Shown here piece by piece: positions 23,913 through 37,461 of a DNA stretch of 57,217 nucleotides. Made by a program: the position numbers and the translations under genes. The notes under the pieces are model-generated. The model ran no database searches. It had not been told where the DNA came from and saw only the letters and a program-made list of their open reading frames with translations. The stretch lies in assembly GCA_002104895.1 (NCBI GenBank), contig MCFG01000242.1, positions 50,001-107,217 of the forward strand, written 5' to 3'. This DNA is from Anaeromyces robustus (taxonomy: Eukaryota > Neocallimastigomycota > Neocallimastigomycetes > Neocallimastigales > Neocallimastigaceae). Position 1 is the first letter of the stretch, and the number at the start of each line of letters is the position of its first letter.

Positions 23913-24291
23913 AAATTTTATATAAAAAATATATTATATAAAACTATTATTAATATAAAATAGTTTATGATTATTTATGAAAAAATATAAAAAAAAAAGT
24001 AATAAAAAACTACAGAAAAAATACAATTAATTAAAAAATACAATTAATAAAAATAAAAATAATAATAAAAGTTAAAAAAAAATAAATACAGAAGAATTTT
24101 AATATGAATAAAACAAAAACACAAAATAAAATATTATAGAAATAAAAGAAATAAAAATAATATAGAAATAAAAAAATAAAAATAAATCCTTTTTTTATAT
24201 AATATTTCTTTTAATAAAATTTTTTTATTATATTTTTATTAATATATTTTAATATAATAATATATAATAAATTAAATATATAAATTATTAT
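23913..24291. other. Convergent AT-rich spacer
   Basis: 379 bp tail-to-tail between the nuclease gene and the large minus-strand gene. It consists of A-rich then T-rich sequence, consistent with poly(A) signals on both strands. No gene is visible. Confidence 0.6.
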
Positions 24292-24747
24292 TTATTGCTT
24301 TGAAGATAAAATTTTTAATAAATTTTCTAGATATAGTTTATTTTGGAATAAATCCGATAGACGTTGACGTGAAGTATGATAATTTGAATTTATGAGTAAT
24401 TCTTCATCTTTTCTAGTTGAATATTTATTATTATCATTATCATTATTATCATTATTATCATTATTATTATTATTATTATTATTATTAAGAATAGATTGAA
24501 TATGATCTTCTAATAATTTATTTTTTATTGTTTGATACATTTCATTAATATTTAAATTTTGATTTTCAATAAGGAATTTTAGAAGGGAAGGATCAATTAA
24601 ACTTTCAATTGGTTTAATTTTTGGAATATAAACATTGGATTTTTTTCTATTGACAGAAGCTACTGAACTACGACGATTATGACCTCCTACAAAGGATTTT
24701 CTTCTTGTAATAATTGATCCAGAAGTAGATGAGGATATAATGTTTGA

Positions 24748-24779
<32 letters not shown>

Positions 24780-25075
24780 CTGATAATGATGAATCTTTTC
24801 TTCCAGTAATTTGACTATTCTGATGATCTAAAGCAAATTTTAAAGAAATATTTCTTTGTTTTTCTTTTTTTTGTAATTCTTTTTGTTCTAAGAGTAACAT
24901 TTCCTTTCCTGCATTTCCTATTAATAAAGGATATTTTCTTTTAAAATTAGGATAATTTTCATATTTTTTATAATCATCAAAAAGACTAGGAGGAGCATTT
25001 ATATTTTTATTATTATTAGAAGTTTGCTTTTTTATATTGGTATCATTCTTTTGAGAATCATCATCATCATTATTA

Positions 25076-25110
<35 letters not shown>

Positions 25111-25977
25111 ATCATCATAAACACCATAAATTCCATTACCATAAGAATCAGAATCAATTAATTTTTTATCCTTTTTTTTTGACTTTTCCTTTTTATTCTT
25201 TTGATTATTATTTTTTGAAAACAATTGTTTTTCAGAATCCGTAAATAAATTAATATCTTTAAAATTAATAACTAAACCACCATTAATAGAACCCATGATT
25301 GATCTAGATTTAGATTTAGATAAAAAACTTTTACTTTTACTTTTACTTTTATTTTTATGATTTTTAGATGATAAACTTCTTCCTTTATATGAATCTATAG
25401 ATTTAAAACTTTGAGATGATTTTATTTTATTAGTCGATAAATTTTTTAAACTTGATGTAGATAATATTAATGAAGAAATAGATTTTTTCACATCTACTTC
25501 TGATTCATTTGTAGAATCGATCCATTCTTTAGAATGATTAACAATATGATGAATTTCTTGGAAACTTTTACCTTTATATTTTTGTTTTTCTTGTTTCTTT
25601 TTTTGACACCAAGCTTCAAAATTATCTTTATCTAATTGTTTTTGTTTTTCTTTTATTAAAATTTTTTCTTTCTCTTCTTTTTCCTTTTCTTTACGTTTTT
25701 TTATTTCTTCCAATTTTTTTGTTTTCATCCATTCATTTAATTTTTCAATTTTTCTTTTTTCTTTAATACCTTTTTGAATTATATCACTTTTTTCATTTTC
25801 TAATTGTTTAATTTTATTAGACATAGCCAATATTTTCTTTTCCTTTTCTTGTGCAATTTTTGCATTCAACCAATTATTATAAGCTTTTTCATTTTTTTCT
25901 TTTCTTTCTTTAGTTTTTCCTGTAATTTTAATAATAGAACCATTTTGATGATAGTTTTTCTTTATTGTATTATATGA

Positions 25978-26008
<31 letters not shown>

Positions 26009-26630
26009 GGAGAGAGTATTAACGTTTTTTCATTATCTTTATGTTTCATATTTTTTAATTGTTTTTCCTTTATTTTTAATTGATTTTTTTTATGTAACCA
26101 GGATTGGTAATTCTCAATTTCCTTTTGATAATCTAATTCAGCATAATTCTCTAATAGTTTTATTTCTTCTTCTTTATTTCTTTGATTCATATTATTTTCT
26201 ATTAACTCTTTATCAATATAACTTTTTTTATTATTATTTTCAGATACTATTATAGAATTTTCCACCATCACATTATTCATCATAATTGCATCATTACTAT
26301 TACCTGTGGATTGAGTTTTCAATAAATTATCCTCATTAGATTTTTCTTCACTATTTAAATTTATTGGTATATCTTGATTTGAATTTTTTACTTTATTTAT
26401 TTTTTCATCATAATAATTTGAATTACTGATTTTTTCTGTATTATTTATATTGTTTCTGTTTTTAACATCTGTATTATTTTCTAATATTGGTTTTATTTCA
26501 TTTAAATCTTCAATATATTTAGGGTTTTTTCTCTCGAAACTAAAATTATTATCTATATTCTTTTTGTTATCTCTATTGTTATTATCATTATTATTATTAT
26601 CATTATCATTATTAATCTTTTTATTATCTC

Positions 26631-26669
<39 letters not shown>

Positions 26670-28844
26670 CATTATTAATATTTTCATTGTCATTATTACT
26701 ATTATCATTATCATCATTATTATTATTCTTTTCATTGTTACAATCATTATAATTATTATTATCAATAATATTATTATCATTATTACCATTACTATTATTA
26801 TCGTTATTATATTGAGTATTTAACTTATTATTATTAATACTATTATTATTATTATTATTATTAGTAGTAGTAGTAGTAGTAATATTAGTATTGGTATTAC
26901 TATTAATATTAGTATTATTATTATTTATATTTATTAAATCTTTTTCACTGTTATTTTCTATATTATTATTCATAAGATTTAAATCGCTTTTTGAATTATT
27001 ATAATTATTTATATTTTCCTTTTGATTATCATTTTCAAAATCATAATTTTCATTAGATAGTTTATTATTATCATTTTCAATATTTGGATTAGAAGTAGTA
27101 GGAAGAGAAGAAGAAGTTTTTGTTTTTATATTAGTAGATTTTTCAATCATTGATGAATCATAATTACGTTTTCCATTAATTTTAGATTTAGTAAAAGGTG
27201 ATAAATATATAAATTCTTTAGTAGGATCAAATAGTAAATTTGAATTCTCATTGGAATCCTTCATTTTATGAATAATTTTTTTATTAGTATTTTGTTTAAT
27301 TTTTCTTTCATTAATCTTATGATTATATTCTTCAAATTTTAAATCATTATAATTTTTAATGTCATCTAAAATTTCTTGAGGAACTGTACTAAAATCATGA
27401 TAACAAACGATTTTAGGTTGTTTATCTTGTTGTTGTTGTTGTTGTTGTTGATAATGATGTTGCTGATTTTGTATCGATATTGGTTTATTTTCATTTAATA
27501 GATTTCCATTTTTAATAGAATCTTTTCTTATATTAAAAATTGTTTTTTCGATTTCATCAATATTTGTTACAATTCTTCTTTGATCATCTATAAAAGAATT
27601 TGAAGATGAAGAATATGATCTTGATTTTGACAAAAATTTTAAAGGATTATCATTATCATGGTATCTTAGAGACTGTTCTTTTTTATTATAATTCTCTTTT
27701 TCTTCTTGTTCAAATTTATTGGTATGTATTGAAGAATTAAATTTAATTTGGGATGATTTATTTAAAAGATTTTTATCATGTATATCATTATTATCTAAAC
27801 TATTCATATCATCATTTTCATTCTCTTTTTCTTCTTGTTCAAATTTATTAGTATGTATTGAAGAATTAAATTTAATTTGAGATGATTTATTTAAAAGATT
27901 TTTATCATGTATATCATTATTATCTAAACTATTCATATCATCATTTTCATTCTCTTTTTCTTCTTGTTCAAATTTATTAGTATGTATTGAAGAATTAAAT
28001 TTAATTTGGGATGATTTATTTAAAAGATTTTTATCATGTGTATCATTATTATCAAAACTATTCATATTATCATTTTCATTCTCTTTTTCTTCTTGTTCAA
28101 ATTTATTGGTATCTATTGAAGAATTAAATTTAATTTGGGATGATTTATTTAAAAGATTTTTATCATGTGTATCATTATTATCAAAACTATTTATATTATC
28201 ATTTTCATTCTCTTTTTTATCAGTATTATGTGAAAAAGAAGTAGAATTGGTATTAGGTATATTGTTTTGATAATTAATGATTTCACCTTCATTCATTATT
28301 TCTTTTTCAAATGTTACATGTTTTTCAATAGCTTCATTTATTGCATCACTTATTAATTTTCTTTCAGAATCTATTGTTTTATTATTATTATTATCATTAT
28401 TTAAATGATATTTACATAAATGATGAAATTTTTTAGATTGACTATGATCTATATCCGGTTTATCATCTAATATACTTGAAAAATCTTCTGAATTTAATAT
28501 TGATTGACTACTGGGATTTATATTATCATTATTACATTCTTCTTCCCTTAAATTATTTACTATTTAATAAAAAAAAAAGAATTTTTTATCAATTATAATA
28601 GATAATAATAATAATAATAATTATAATTATAATTATAATTATAATTATATATATATATATATTTAAAAACATTCATTAATTAAATAAACATATTTCAAAA
28701 AAATTAAATAATAATATATGATTATTTTTAAAAATAAAAATAAAAAATTATACAATAATAATCAGAATCATTCTCTACGTTTTCATTTTTGTGAGTATCA
28801 AAATCAAAATCAAAATCAAAATTTTCTACATCTGATAGTTCCAT
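24292..28844 (-). CDS. Large Asn-rich coiled-coil protein with repeated W-L-K helices (CCDC34/CCDC181/MAP9-like region)
   Basis: Exon 1 is 28844-28754 and exon 2 is 28559-24292, a 194-bp intron in phase 1, giving 1452 residues. The upstream exon is supported because the large frame stays open beyond the internal ATG at 28296 to an acceptor, and the ATG at 28844 (MELSDVENFDFDFD) joins in phase. Features in order: acidic N-terminus; four 43-residue repeats (KENENDDMNSLDNNDIHDKN type); Ser-rich segment; poly-Gln; PKIVCYHDFSTVPQEILDDI; large Asn-rich middle; then a highly charged helical region with YQSWLHKKNQLK, YNNWLNAKIAQEKEKK, LNEWMKTKKLEEIKKR and FEAWCQKKKQEKQKYK; then basic Ser/Lys-rich parts and a final helix. 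The repeated W-L/M-x-x-K helices resemble microtubule or ciliary CCDC34/CCDC181/MAP9-type proteins, which would fit a flagellated organism. This is inference from pattern only. Confidence 0.78.
27694..28209. repeat. Coding minisatellite, 4 x 129 bp
   Basis: Four tandem copies of a 129-bp unit, with the landmark CTCTTTTTCTTCTTGTTC starting at 27694, 27823, 27952 and 28081. The unit is a multiple of three and encodes 43 residues of the large coiled-coil protein. The two central copies are nearly identical and the outer ones have diverged slightly, as expected from unequal crossing-over. A fifth partial copy begins near 28210. Confidence 0.95.
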
Positions 28845-29821
28845 TACTTTCTATACATATTTCATCTTATTAATACTATTATTATAATAATTAAATTTTT
28901 TCCTTTTTATATATTTTATGTAATTATACTTTCTCTAATGAAAAAATATTTAACAAATTTATATATAATGAATAAATATTTTATTAATATTTTTATTATT
29001 ATTATTATCTCATATTAAATTTGATTTATATTTATTCAATTCCAATAATTATTTTTTATTTTTAAAAAATGGTTATCTTATGTAAAAAAATTTTTATTTT
29101 ATTATCAAATGGTATAAAACTTTAATAAAAAAATTATATACTGAGTTTAAATAATAATAATATTATTAATAATAAAAAATATATATAAAACTAACAAGTA
29201 ATGAAATTAAAATAATTATTAAAACATTGATAAAGATTATAATTATTAATAACACTCCATCTTTTATTATATTATACATAAAGATTGTATAATTTTGTTT
29301 ATGATAAAAAAAAAAAATAAATTTTTAAACTCTTTAAAGTTTTTAAAACTTCATACACAAAAATTTCATACACAAAAATTTAAATAAATATTCAACATTA
29401 TCAATTTTTTTTTTTACTATATGTTATTTATTTTCTGTATTTTTTATTTTATTAAATGCAATTTATGTATTAAATATTTATTTATTTGTTTATTTATTTA
29501 TTTATTTATTTATTTATATTTATTTATTTATTTATTTATATTTATTTATTTATTTATTTATTAATTAATTAATTATTGTATTATTATTTATTTATTTATC
29601 TATTTATTTATAATTTATTTATTTACTATTAATTTATATATCTTATATTATTAAAATTTAATATTTCGAAATACAGCATAAAAATTTACTTTTTTATATT
29701 ATTTAAAAAATTTTTAAACATCAAAAAGCTGTAACAATAATAAAAAAGAATAGTAAAAATACAATATTTATATTATATATTTTTTATTATATTAATTTTT
29801 TATAATAAAATCTATACATTG

Positions 29822-29950
29822 ATTTTGTTTGTTTTTTTTATAAAGATAAATAGCAAAAAATTAAAAGTTTCACTTTAATTTTGTTTGTTTTTTTTATAAA
29901 GATAAATAGCAAAAAATTAAAAGTTTCACTTTAATTTTGTTTGTTTTTTA
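29822..29950. repeat. 56-bp tandem repeat, about 2.3 copies
   Basis: The unit begins ATTTTGTTTG and contains TAAAGATAAATAGC and AAAGTTTCACTTTA. Copies start at 29822, 29878 and 29934 and are essentially identical, so the duplication is recent. Confidence 0.92.
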
Positions 29951-31061
29951 TTCATTTTCTATGTTTTTTTTTTTTTTTTATAACATTTATTTTATAACGG
30001 TAATTAAAATAATTATAAGTTTCACAAGTATAAATTGAATCCACAGAATAATTAGCAATTTGAAAAAAAAAAGAAAAAAAAATTTTTTAAATTTTTTTTA
30101 AAACAATTTAAAATAAACAATGGGGAAAAAATTATAAATAAACAAATAAAAAAAAAAAACTCCATTATTTAATTTTTAATATATTAATTAATATATGAAT
30201 TAATATTATTTAATAATAATAATTAATAATAATAATCAATAATAATAATTAATAATAATAGTTTAATAATTTAATATTAATATTATATTATTATCATTTA
30301 TTAATATTAAATATAATATATAATAATAAATAATCATAATAAATGATTTATATTTAAATGGCATAGCAATTATGAAAAATTACTTTTATGGATAAATTTA
30401 CTTAAATTTTTATTTATTTATTAATTTAAAAATTCTCCTGCTTATAATAATATATTTATTATTAATATTTAAATATTTTTTAAAAAAAAAAAAAATTTTT
30501 TTTTCTAATATAGAAATAGCATATGATTTTTTATTTTTTTTTTAAATTTGGTAATAATTAGTTATATATCTTTAACGTAGAATGGTTTTTTTTTAAAACA
30601 TTTTATTAATCATTATGACTAATAAAAAAAAAGAATATTAAAAATATTTACAATAAATTATAATTAATTAATATATAAGATTAAAGAATAAAAGAATAAT
30701 TTTCAATTTTTATAAAAATTGTAATTTCTATTTGGTTGGTCTTCAATAAAACAAATACTTATTTTGATTTTAACTATAATATAATAATAAAAATACCTTT
30801 TTTTTCTCACTCTCTTTATTTCATTTTTATACTTTTATTAACAAAGAACATGTTAGAAATGAATATAAAAAAATTATTATAACATTATTATTAAATTTTC
30901 AAAAAAATTATTATTTTTTTTAATTGTTACATTTTTAATGATATTTAATATTTAATTATTAAATATTTAATTATATTATAATATATTATAAAAAATGATT
31001 ATATATTATTGTATTATATATAATTATATATATTTAATATATTTATATTAATATAACATTT

Positions 31062-31168
31062 TTAAAAAAAAGGAGGACATTTTGACAATAAATCTATAAT
31101 AAATTTTTCTGTTTTTTTTTTTTTTTTTTTATTTATTTATTATTTTAAAAAAAAGGAGGACATTTTAA
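31062..31168. repeat. Duplicated GGAGGACATTTT block
   Basis: AAAAAAAAGGAGGACATTTT occurs twice, with the GGAGGA core at 31072 and 31155, followed by GACA and AACA respectively. The intervening DNA is T/A runs. It stands out only because G-rich words are rare in this region. Confidence 0.6.
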
Positions 31169-32192
31169 CATAATTATCTAAATAACAAAAAAATAAATAA
31201 TATACGATTAATAATAAATGAATAAATAAATAAATAAATATTGTTTATTTTAAATATAATCAAATAAGAAATACACAATAAAAACATAAAACAAATAATA
31301 TATAATAGATATAATTATTATATGTTATAATAAAAAAAAAAAAACATTAAAATAAATTATTAATAATAAAAACTAAACCTATAATAGAGTATCATAAAAA
31401 AGTCATGTAATCATTAAAATTAATTGATTTTATTGGATATAAAATTATTTATTTATTTTTTTATGAACAAATTAAAATTTGATAATTGTATTTAACTTTT
31501 TAAAGTTGAAAAAAAAGCAAGTTTTTTTTTATTTTTTTTATTCATAATTTAAATAATAAACTTTTTGATATTAATATTTCAATAACTATACTTTTAAAGT
31601 TTTTATTTTTATTTTTTTTTTTAAAAAGTAAAAAAAAAAATTTTTTTAAAAAAAAAAAATAATTAATGTAATAAATTAATTTATGCTATTATATATAAAA
31701 AATTAATAATTAATAATTAATTATTAATTAATAATATAATTTTTTTTCTTTAATGCTTTATTCATTAGAGAAAAAATAAAAAAAAATAAATAAATAAATA
31801 AATAACAATGAACAAAATTATATAAATAAATAATGATAAAATAACATATATTTAATATATGAATAAAAATATTTAATAAAAAAATTTTAATAATTTATAT
31901 AAATTTTTTATAATATTTAAAAATCAAGGTTTTTTTTTTTTTATTAATACTAATTAATTATAAAAAAAATAAATTTTTTTATTTAATATAATATATCAAT
32001 TTATATATATTAATTATATTCAATTGAATTATATTATAATATATTAAAATATTAAAAAAATATATTTTTAATTAAATTAAGTTTCATCTATTATATTAAT
32101 ATAATAGTATCATGAATAATAAATCATAATAATAATAAATCATAATAATAGTAATATTAATTTTAATAATAATAATAATAATAATAAATAAT

Positions 32193-32211
32193 ATTAACCT
32201 TCGGGGTTAAT
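32193..32211 (+). other. Small hairpin with a C(TTCG)G loop
   Basis: ATTAACC, TTCG, GGGTTAAT can fold as a 7-bp stem with one bulged G, closed by the exceptionally stable C(UUCG)G tetraloop if transcribed. It is followed by TACCCATTGATAGCATGT and AAAAGGG. This is one of the few GC-containing patches in the 8-kb spacer. No RNA family was recognised. Confidence 0.4.
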
Positions 32212-35175
32212 ACCCATTGATAGCATGTAAAAGGGAAAAAAATAAAACAAATATAAAATATAATAATATATAAGAATTAAAATATTATAAATATTAAATA
32301 TGTTTTAGAAATAAATAAAAAAATATATTAAAATATATTAAAAAAAGCATAATAAAAAAATTGGAGAATTTTTTTATATAAAATATACTTTTATATAAAA
32401 TATATTTTTATTTTATATATAATAATAGTAATAATAATAATAATAATAGTGATGGTGATATATTCTATTAAAATATTTTATTATATATATATATTTAATA
32501 ATTATTGCATAAAACTACAATTTTGAATAACTAATAATAAAACTCATTCTGCTTATACATAAATAATATATCTATCCACCCAAAAGTAATATAATATTTT
32601 CCTAAAAATGTTTTTTTTTTTTTTTATAAAAAACACAATCTTTCATATTTTTATTATACTTTAAATAAAAATTTAACCATTACAAAAAAAATTGTGATAA
32701 AAATAAATTAAATAGATATTACTCTTATATTGATATATTCTAAGTTTTATCTTTTATAATAGAAAATGATTAATTATATTGTTTACTATCAATAAAGAAT
32801 ATGTTTTATTATATTATTATATTTAACTAATATAAAAATGATTCATAATATTGTTTTATATTATACAGATAATTTGTTTTATCTTATATAGAATATTATT
32901 ATTATTATATAAATATTATAAGCCATTCATTCATATATTAAAAGATGATACTCTATTATATAATTATAAAAAAAAATAATAAGAATTATGTTAATTGTTT
33001 TATATTATTATTATTATTATTTATTTGTTTATTTATTTATATTTTTTCTCCCAATATGAACCATTATATTTTAAAGATATTTATTGTCGTACGATATTAA
33101 CCTAAAATTTTAAAAAAAATGTCCTATGTTACACAAATCTTTTTTAAATATAACAATTTATTGATATTTATTGAATTATATATTTTTTATGTCTGAAAGA
33201 AAAAAAAATATTATTTAATAATTAAAAAATAATTATAATAAATTTAAACAACCATTAAAATAATTATAATAATAAAAATAATATTATATTTAATAAATGA
33301 TTATTTATTATAAAAGTTAATATAAAAATAAAAGTAATATAAATGTTTGAATTCATGAATATAAATTAATATTATTTGAAAAATAAATAAAAAGTATAAA
33401 TTATTAATAATAATTTTAAACTCTTATTATTTGTCATTTAATTATAACGCGATAATAATATATATAAAAAGAATGTTAAATGTGATAATTATAAAATTAA
33501 ATATGATATATACTATTATATATCTTATTTTAATGAAATATAAATTACCCATAACCGTTAAATGTAATAAATAATGATAAAATAAATAATTAAAATAAAT
33601 ATAGAAAAAAAGGAATAATAAAAAAAGAAAAATATAAATAAAATAATAAAATATTTCTATCTATGTAAATAAACAACAAATAAATAAAAATAATTAATAA
33701 TAAATAATAAATATTATTATAAATAACATAAATATAAATAAAAAAATGCAAAAAAAATTTATTTTTTCAATAACAATATAAAATATTAATGTAATATAAT
33801 AAAAAAAATTAAAAAAAAAAAAAATACATTTAATTTAAAAAAAAAAAAAAAAAAAGAACAAAAAAAAATTAATAATTTTTATTTATTACATATAATAACT
33901 TTTTTATTATAATTTAAACTTTGGGATATTAAAAATTAATTTAAAAAATAATTAATAAATAAATAAATAAATAAAGAAATAAATAAATAAAAAATAAATA
34001 AATATATTATTAAAAAAAAAAAAAAAGAAAAATAGAATAAAAAAAAAAATAAAATAAAATTTTATATGTAATTCTATTTAATATTAAAAATAAACAATAT
34101 ATTTATAATATTAATATAAGAATATAATTCTATTATAACTAAGTATATTGTTAATATTATTGTTACACAAATGGAAATATATTATTTCTACATTTAAATT
34201 ATTATTTTTTAATTTAATATATTAATATATTAATGGAAATTAGTATTATATTATCTTTTTATTTGAATTATTAAACAATTAAAATTATGCAACATTTTTG
34301 TTATAAATAGAAAATGAATAATATTAAAAATAAAAATAAAAAAAAAAAAAAAAAAAAAAAGATATTGTCAAATTATAAATACTTATAAAATTTTTTCAAC
34401 AATAATAATAATTAAAGCCTTTTTTATATAATAAATAATAAAATAATATAGAATTTAATCAATGTTATTATTATTAATATTGCTATTATTCAATTTAATT
34501 ATGATAATGTTCTATTGATTTCTATTAATGAATGTAATCATTACTTAATAAATATATATTAAGTAATTATTAACAAAGATGATTTATTATATTTATTATA
34601 TTGATAATGATATTACACAAAAAAAAAAATAAAGAAAAAAAACCTATTATTATTTTATATTATATTATTCTTCTTAATTATTATTATTATATTTTATATT
34701 TTATTATTCTTCTTAATTATCTAAAAAAAAAAAAGTATAGCGTGAAATAATAGATATGATAAAATAAATTTATTAATTAATTATTATTAAATTAAAGCTA
34801 AGGAAATTATTTTAAATGAATGATTAAAAGGATTAAAATAATATAATTTTTTATGCTAATAATAATAAAAAAAATGAAAAAGAGTAAAAATTAATTATTA
34901 AAATTATCATTAATTTTGTTATTTTCCTCTTTCATTAATATTAACCTGATTTTTTTTTTTAATATTATTTTAATGTAACATAATCAAAAAATTACTTTAA
35001 TAAAAAAAAATAATTAAAATAACATGTTATCATCATCATCATTATTATTATTATACTTAAAAATATAATTATATTTATTTATTGTTATAAAAAGATTAAA
35101 TATTAATAGAAATAATTCTACATTTAAATGTATTATTAAAAAGACTTATTGAAACATTAATAATTAATAAATAAA

Positions 35176-35206
<31 letters not shown>

Positions 35207-35388
35207 GAAGGATTGAAATTTTAATTTTTTATTGCTTATTTTATTTTATTTTTTTTTTTATTTACATGTTTATTGTTTTTTTTTAAAAAAAAAATGTTAA
35301 CTTTTTGTGTTAACTTTTTTTTTTTTTTTTTATTTGTTTATTTTCCTGAAAATTTACAATATAAATAAAATTTTTTTTTAGTGAATTA

Positions 35389-35426
<38 letters not shown>

Positions 35427-36921
35427 GATAATAAATAATTAAATGTATTAATTAATAATAAATTAAATAAATAATCATAATTAATATAAAATAATTAAAA
35501 AAATATAAATTATAAAATAAATAATTTTTTTAATTTATTTTAATATATATATTTCAATTGGTCTAATAAAATGGTGATATATTAACAACAATAGTTAATA
35601 TATTTTTAAAAAAAAAAATTTTTTTTTCTTTTTTTTTTATTAAATAATTGTTATTTTTTTTTTTTTTTTTATTATAATAAATTATAAAATTATTTGAGTA
35701 CAACCATTATTTATCACGTTTTAATATTATAAAACAAAAAATAATATTTATAGAATAGTATTATTTTGGATTAATATCACTTTAAACAATATTATAATAT
35801 TAAATAAAATTAAAATAAAACAATATATTTATTAATAAATATAATGAATATAATAAATATATTGTTTATATTGTTTATTAATATTAAATTTTTTTTTTTA
35901 TATTAAAAAAAATATTATGAAATAAAGTTTCTTGATATTTTTATTTTATATTATTTTATATAATATATCTGTTAACATAATAGCATTATATATTAATAAT
36001 AATCACTCCATATATTATAAATAAATTGTTAATATTATTAATATTAAATCTATTGAATATATTTAATGGAAAATTTTATTATTAAAATAAATAGAATAAT
36101 AAAATAATTATATATTATTGAAAATAGTTAATATTATTGGCTTAATTTTCATTATTAAAATTATAATTATAAATATAATACTATATTTAATTATTTTTAT
36201 TATGAATATAAATTATATTATTATTATTATTATTATTTATATTATTTTTTTTTGGAAAAAGATTAGTATTAATAATATATTAAATAATAAAATTAAAAAA
36301 TATATTTTAATTATTCATTTTTAAATATAAATATGAATGTAAATTACCAATTATTTTTTAAAATTTTTTTTTTTTTATTTCAAAGAAATTTTATTTTTTT
36401 TGATTAAAATTTTTATGTAATATATTATTTATTTAATAATTACATAATAATAAATAAATATTGAATATAGAACATAAAAAGGGAAATATGAAATTATTTC
36501 CTAAAAACAAAAAAAAAATTATATAATTTAAGAAATAATACATAAAAAGAAAATAAAAAACATAAAATAAAATAAAATAGCAAAATAAGCTAAAGAAAAA
36601 AAAAATTATATATACCAATAATGTACTTTTAATAAAAAAGAAAATTTAATTAAACTTATTAGAATTAACATTGTTGGCTTTAATAATTTAAGAAATTATT
36701 TATTGAAAAAAAAAGTAATAATTAAAATAAAATAGAATAAATAATAGAGTACAATAAAAATAAAATAAAAATATATAAAAGTATATAAAAATATTTAAAT
36801 AAAATAAAGATAAAATTAATTGAAATTTTAATTATAGACAAAATTTAATAATAATAATTACTATTAAATTTTAATTAAAAAAAAAAAAAAATAAAATAAA
36901 ATAAAATAAAATAATAGAAAA

Positions 36922-37430
36922 ATGGGTTTTTATAACGGAGTAACAACTTTTCCAGAAGTAGTTGCTATTATTATCCATATATTATCAGTTATTTGTGATG
37001 CTCTTGTAATATATTTAACATTACATAGAAATCAACTAGTATCATTATTTGCATTTGCAAATATTGGTCAACATTTATCAAAATTATTTCGTTTAGTAAT
37101 ATTTGGTTTTAGTATGACCAATTCACCAACATGGAGTTGTTTTGTCCATGCTATAACTAATTTTTTAACAGTTGGTATGGAAGCTTATATCGCTATGCTG
37201 TAAGTTATAAATTTTATTTATTTATTCATTTATTTATTTATTTATTAATATATATATGATATATATATATATTTTAAACTTTTCTTTACTTTTTATAATT
37301 AAAAGAATAATTGTTTTTCTTTGTAATTAAAATATTATCTTTTTTTTTAAAAAAATAAACAAATAAACAAACAAACAAATAAATAAATAAATACTAAATA
37401 TTATATCTTTATATATAATAAATATAATTA

Positions 37431-37461
<31 letters not shown>

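Larger units (their letters stand above)
28845..36921. other. 8-kb head-to-head gene-free region
   Basis: A very long spacer between the divergent coiled-coil gene and the 7TM gene. It is nearly all A/T with TTTA, TAA and homopolymer runs. Landmarks: (TTTA)n at 29480-29570; a 56-bp tandem repeat at 29822-29945; a duplicated AAAAAAAAGGAGGACATTTT block near 31062 and 31145; a small GC-bearing hairpin at 32193-32211; and slightly more complex islands near 32570-32590, 33045-33140 and 33545-33570. The only frames seen (36118-36324, 36433-36618) are Ile/Phe-rich artefacts of A/T sequence. Non-coding transcripts or long 5' UTRs are possible but not demonstrable here. Confidence 0.55.

Noticed and set aside
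26450-26789. Leu-rich plus-strand and Ile-rich minus-strand frames
   Set aside because: Alternative frames of the Asn-rich middle of the large coiled-coil protein.
36118-36618. Ile/Phe-rich frames upstream of the 7TM gene
   Set aside because: Composition is that expected from random A/T DNA, with no motif and no splice partner.
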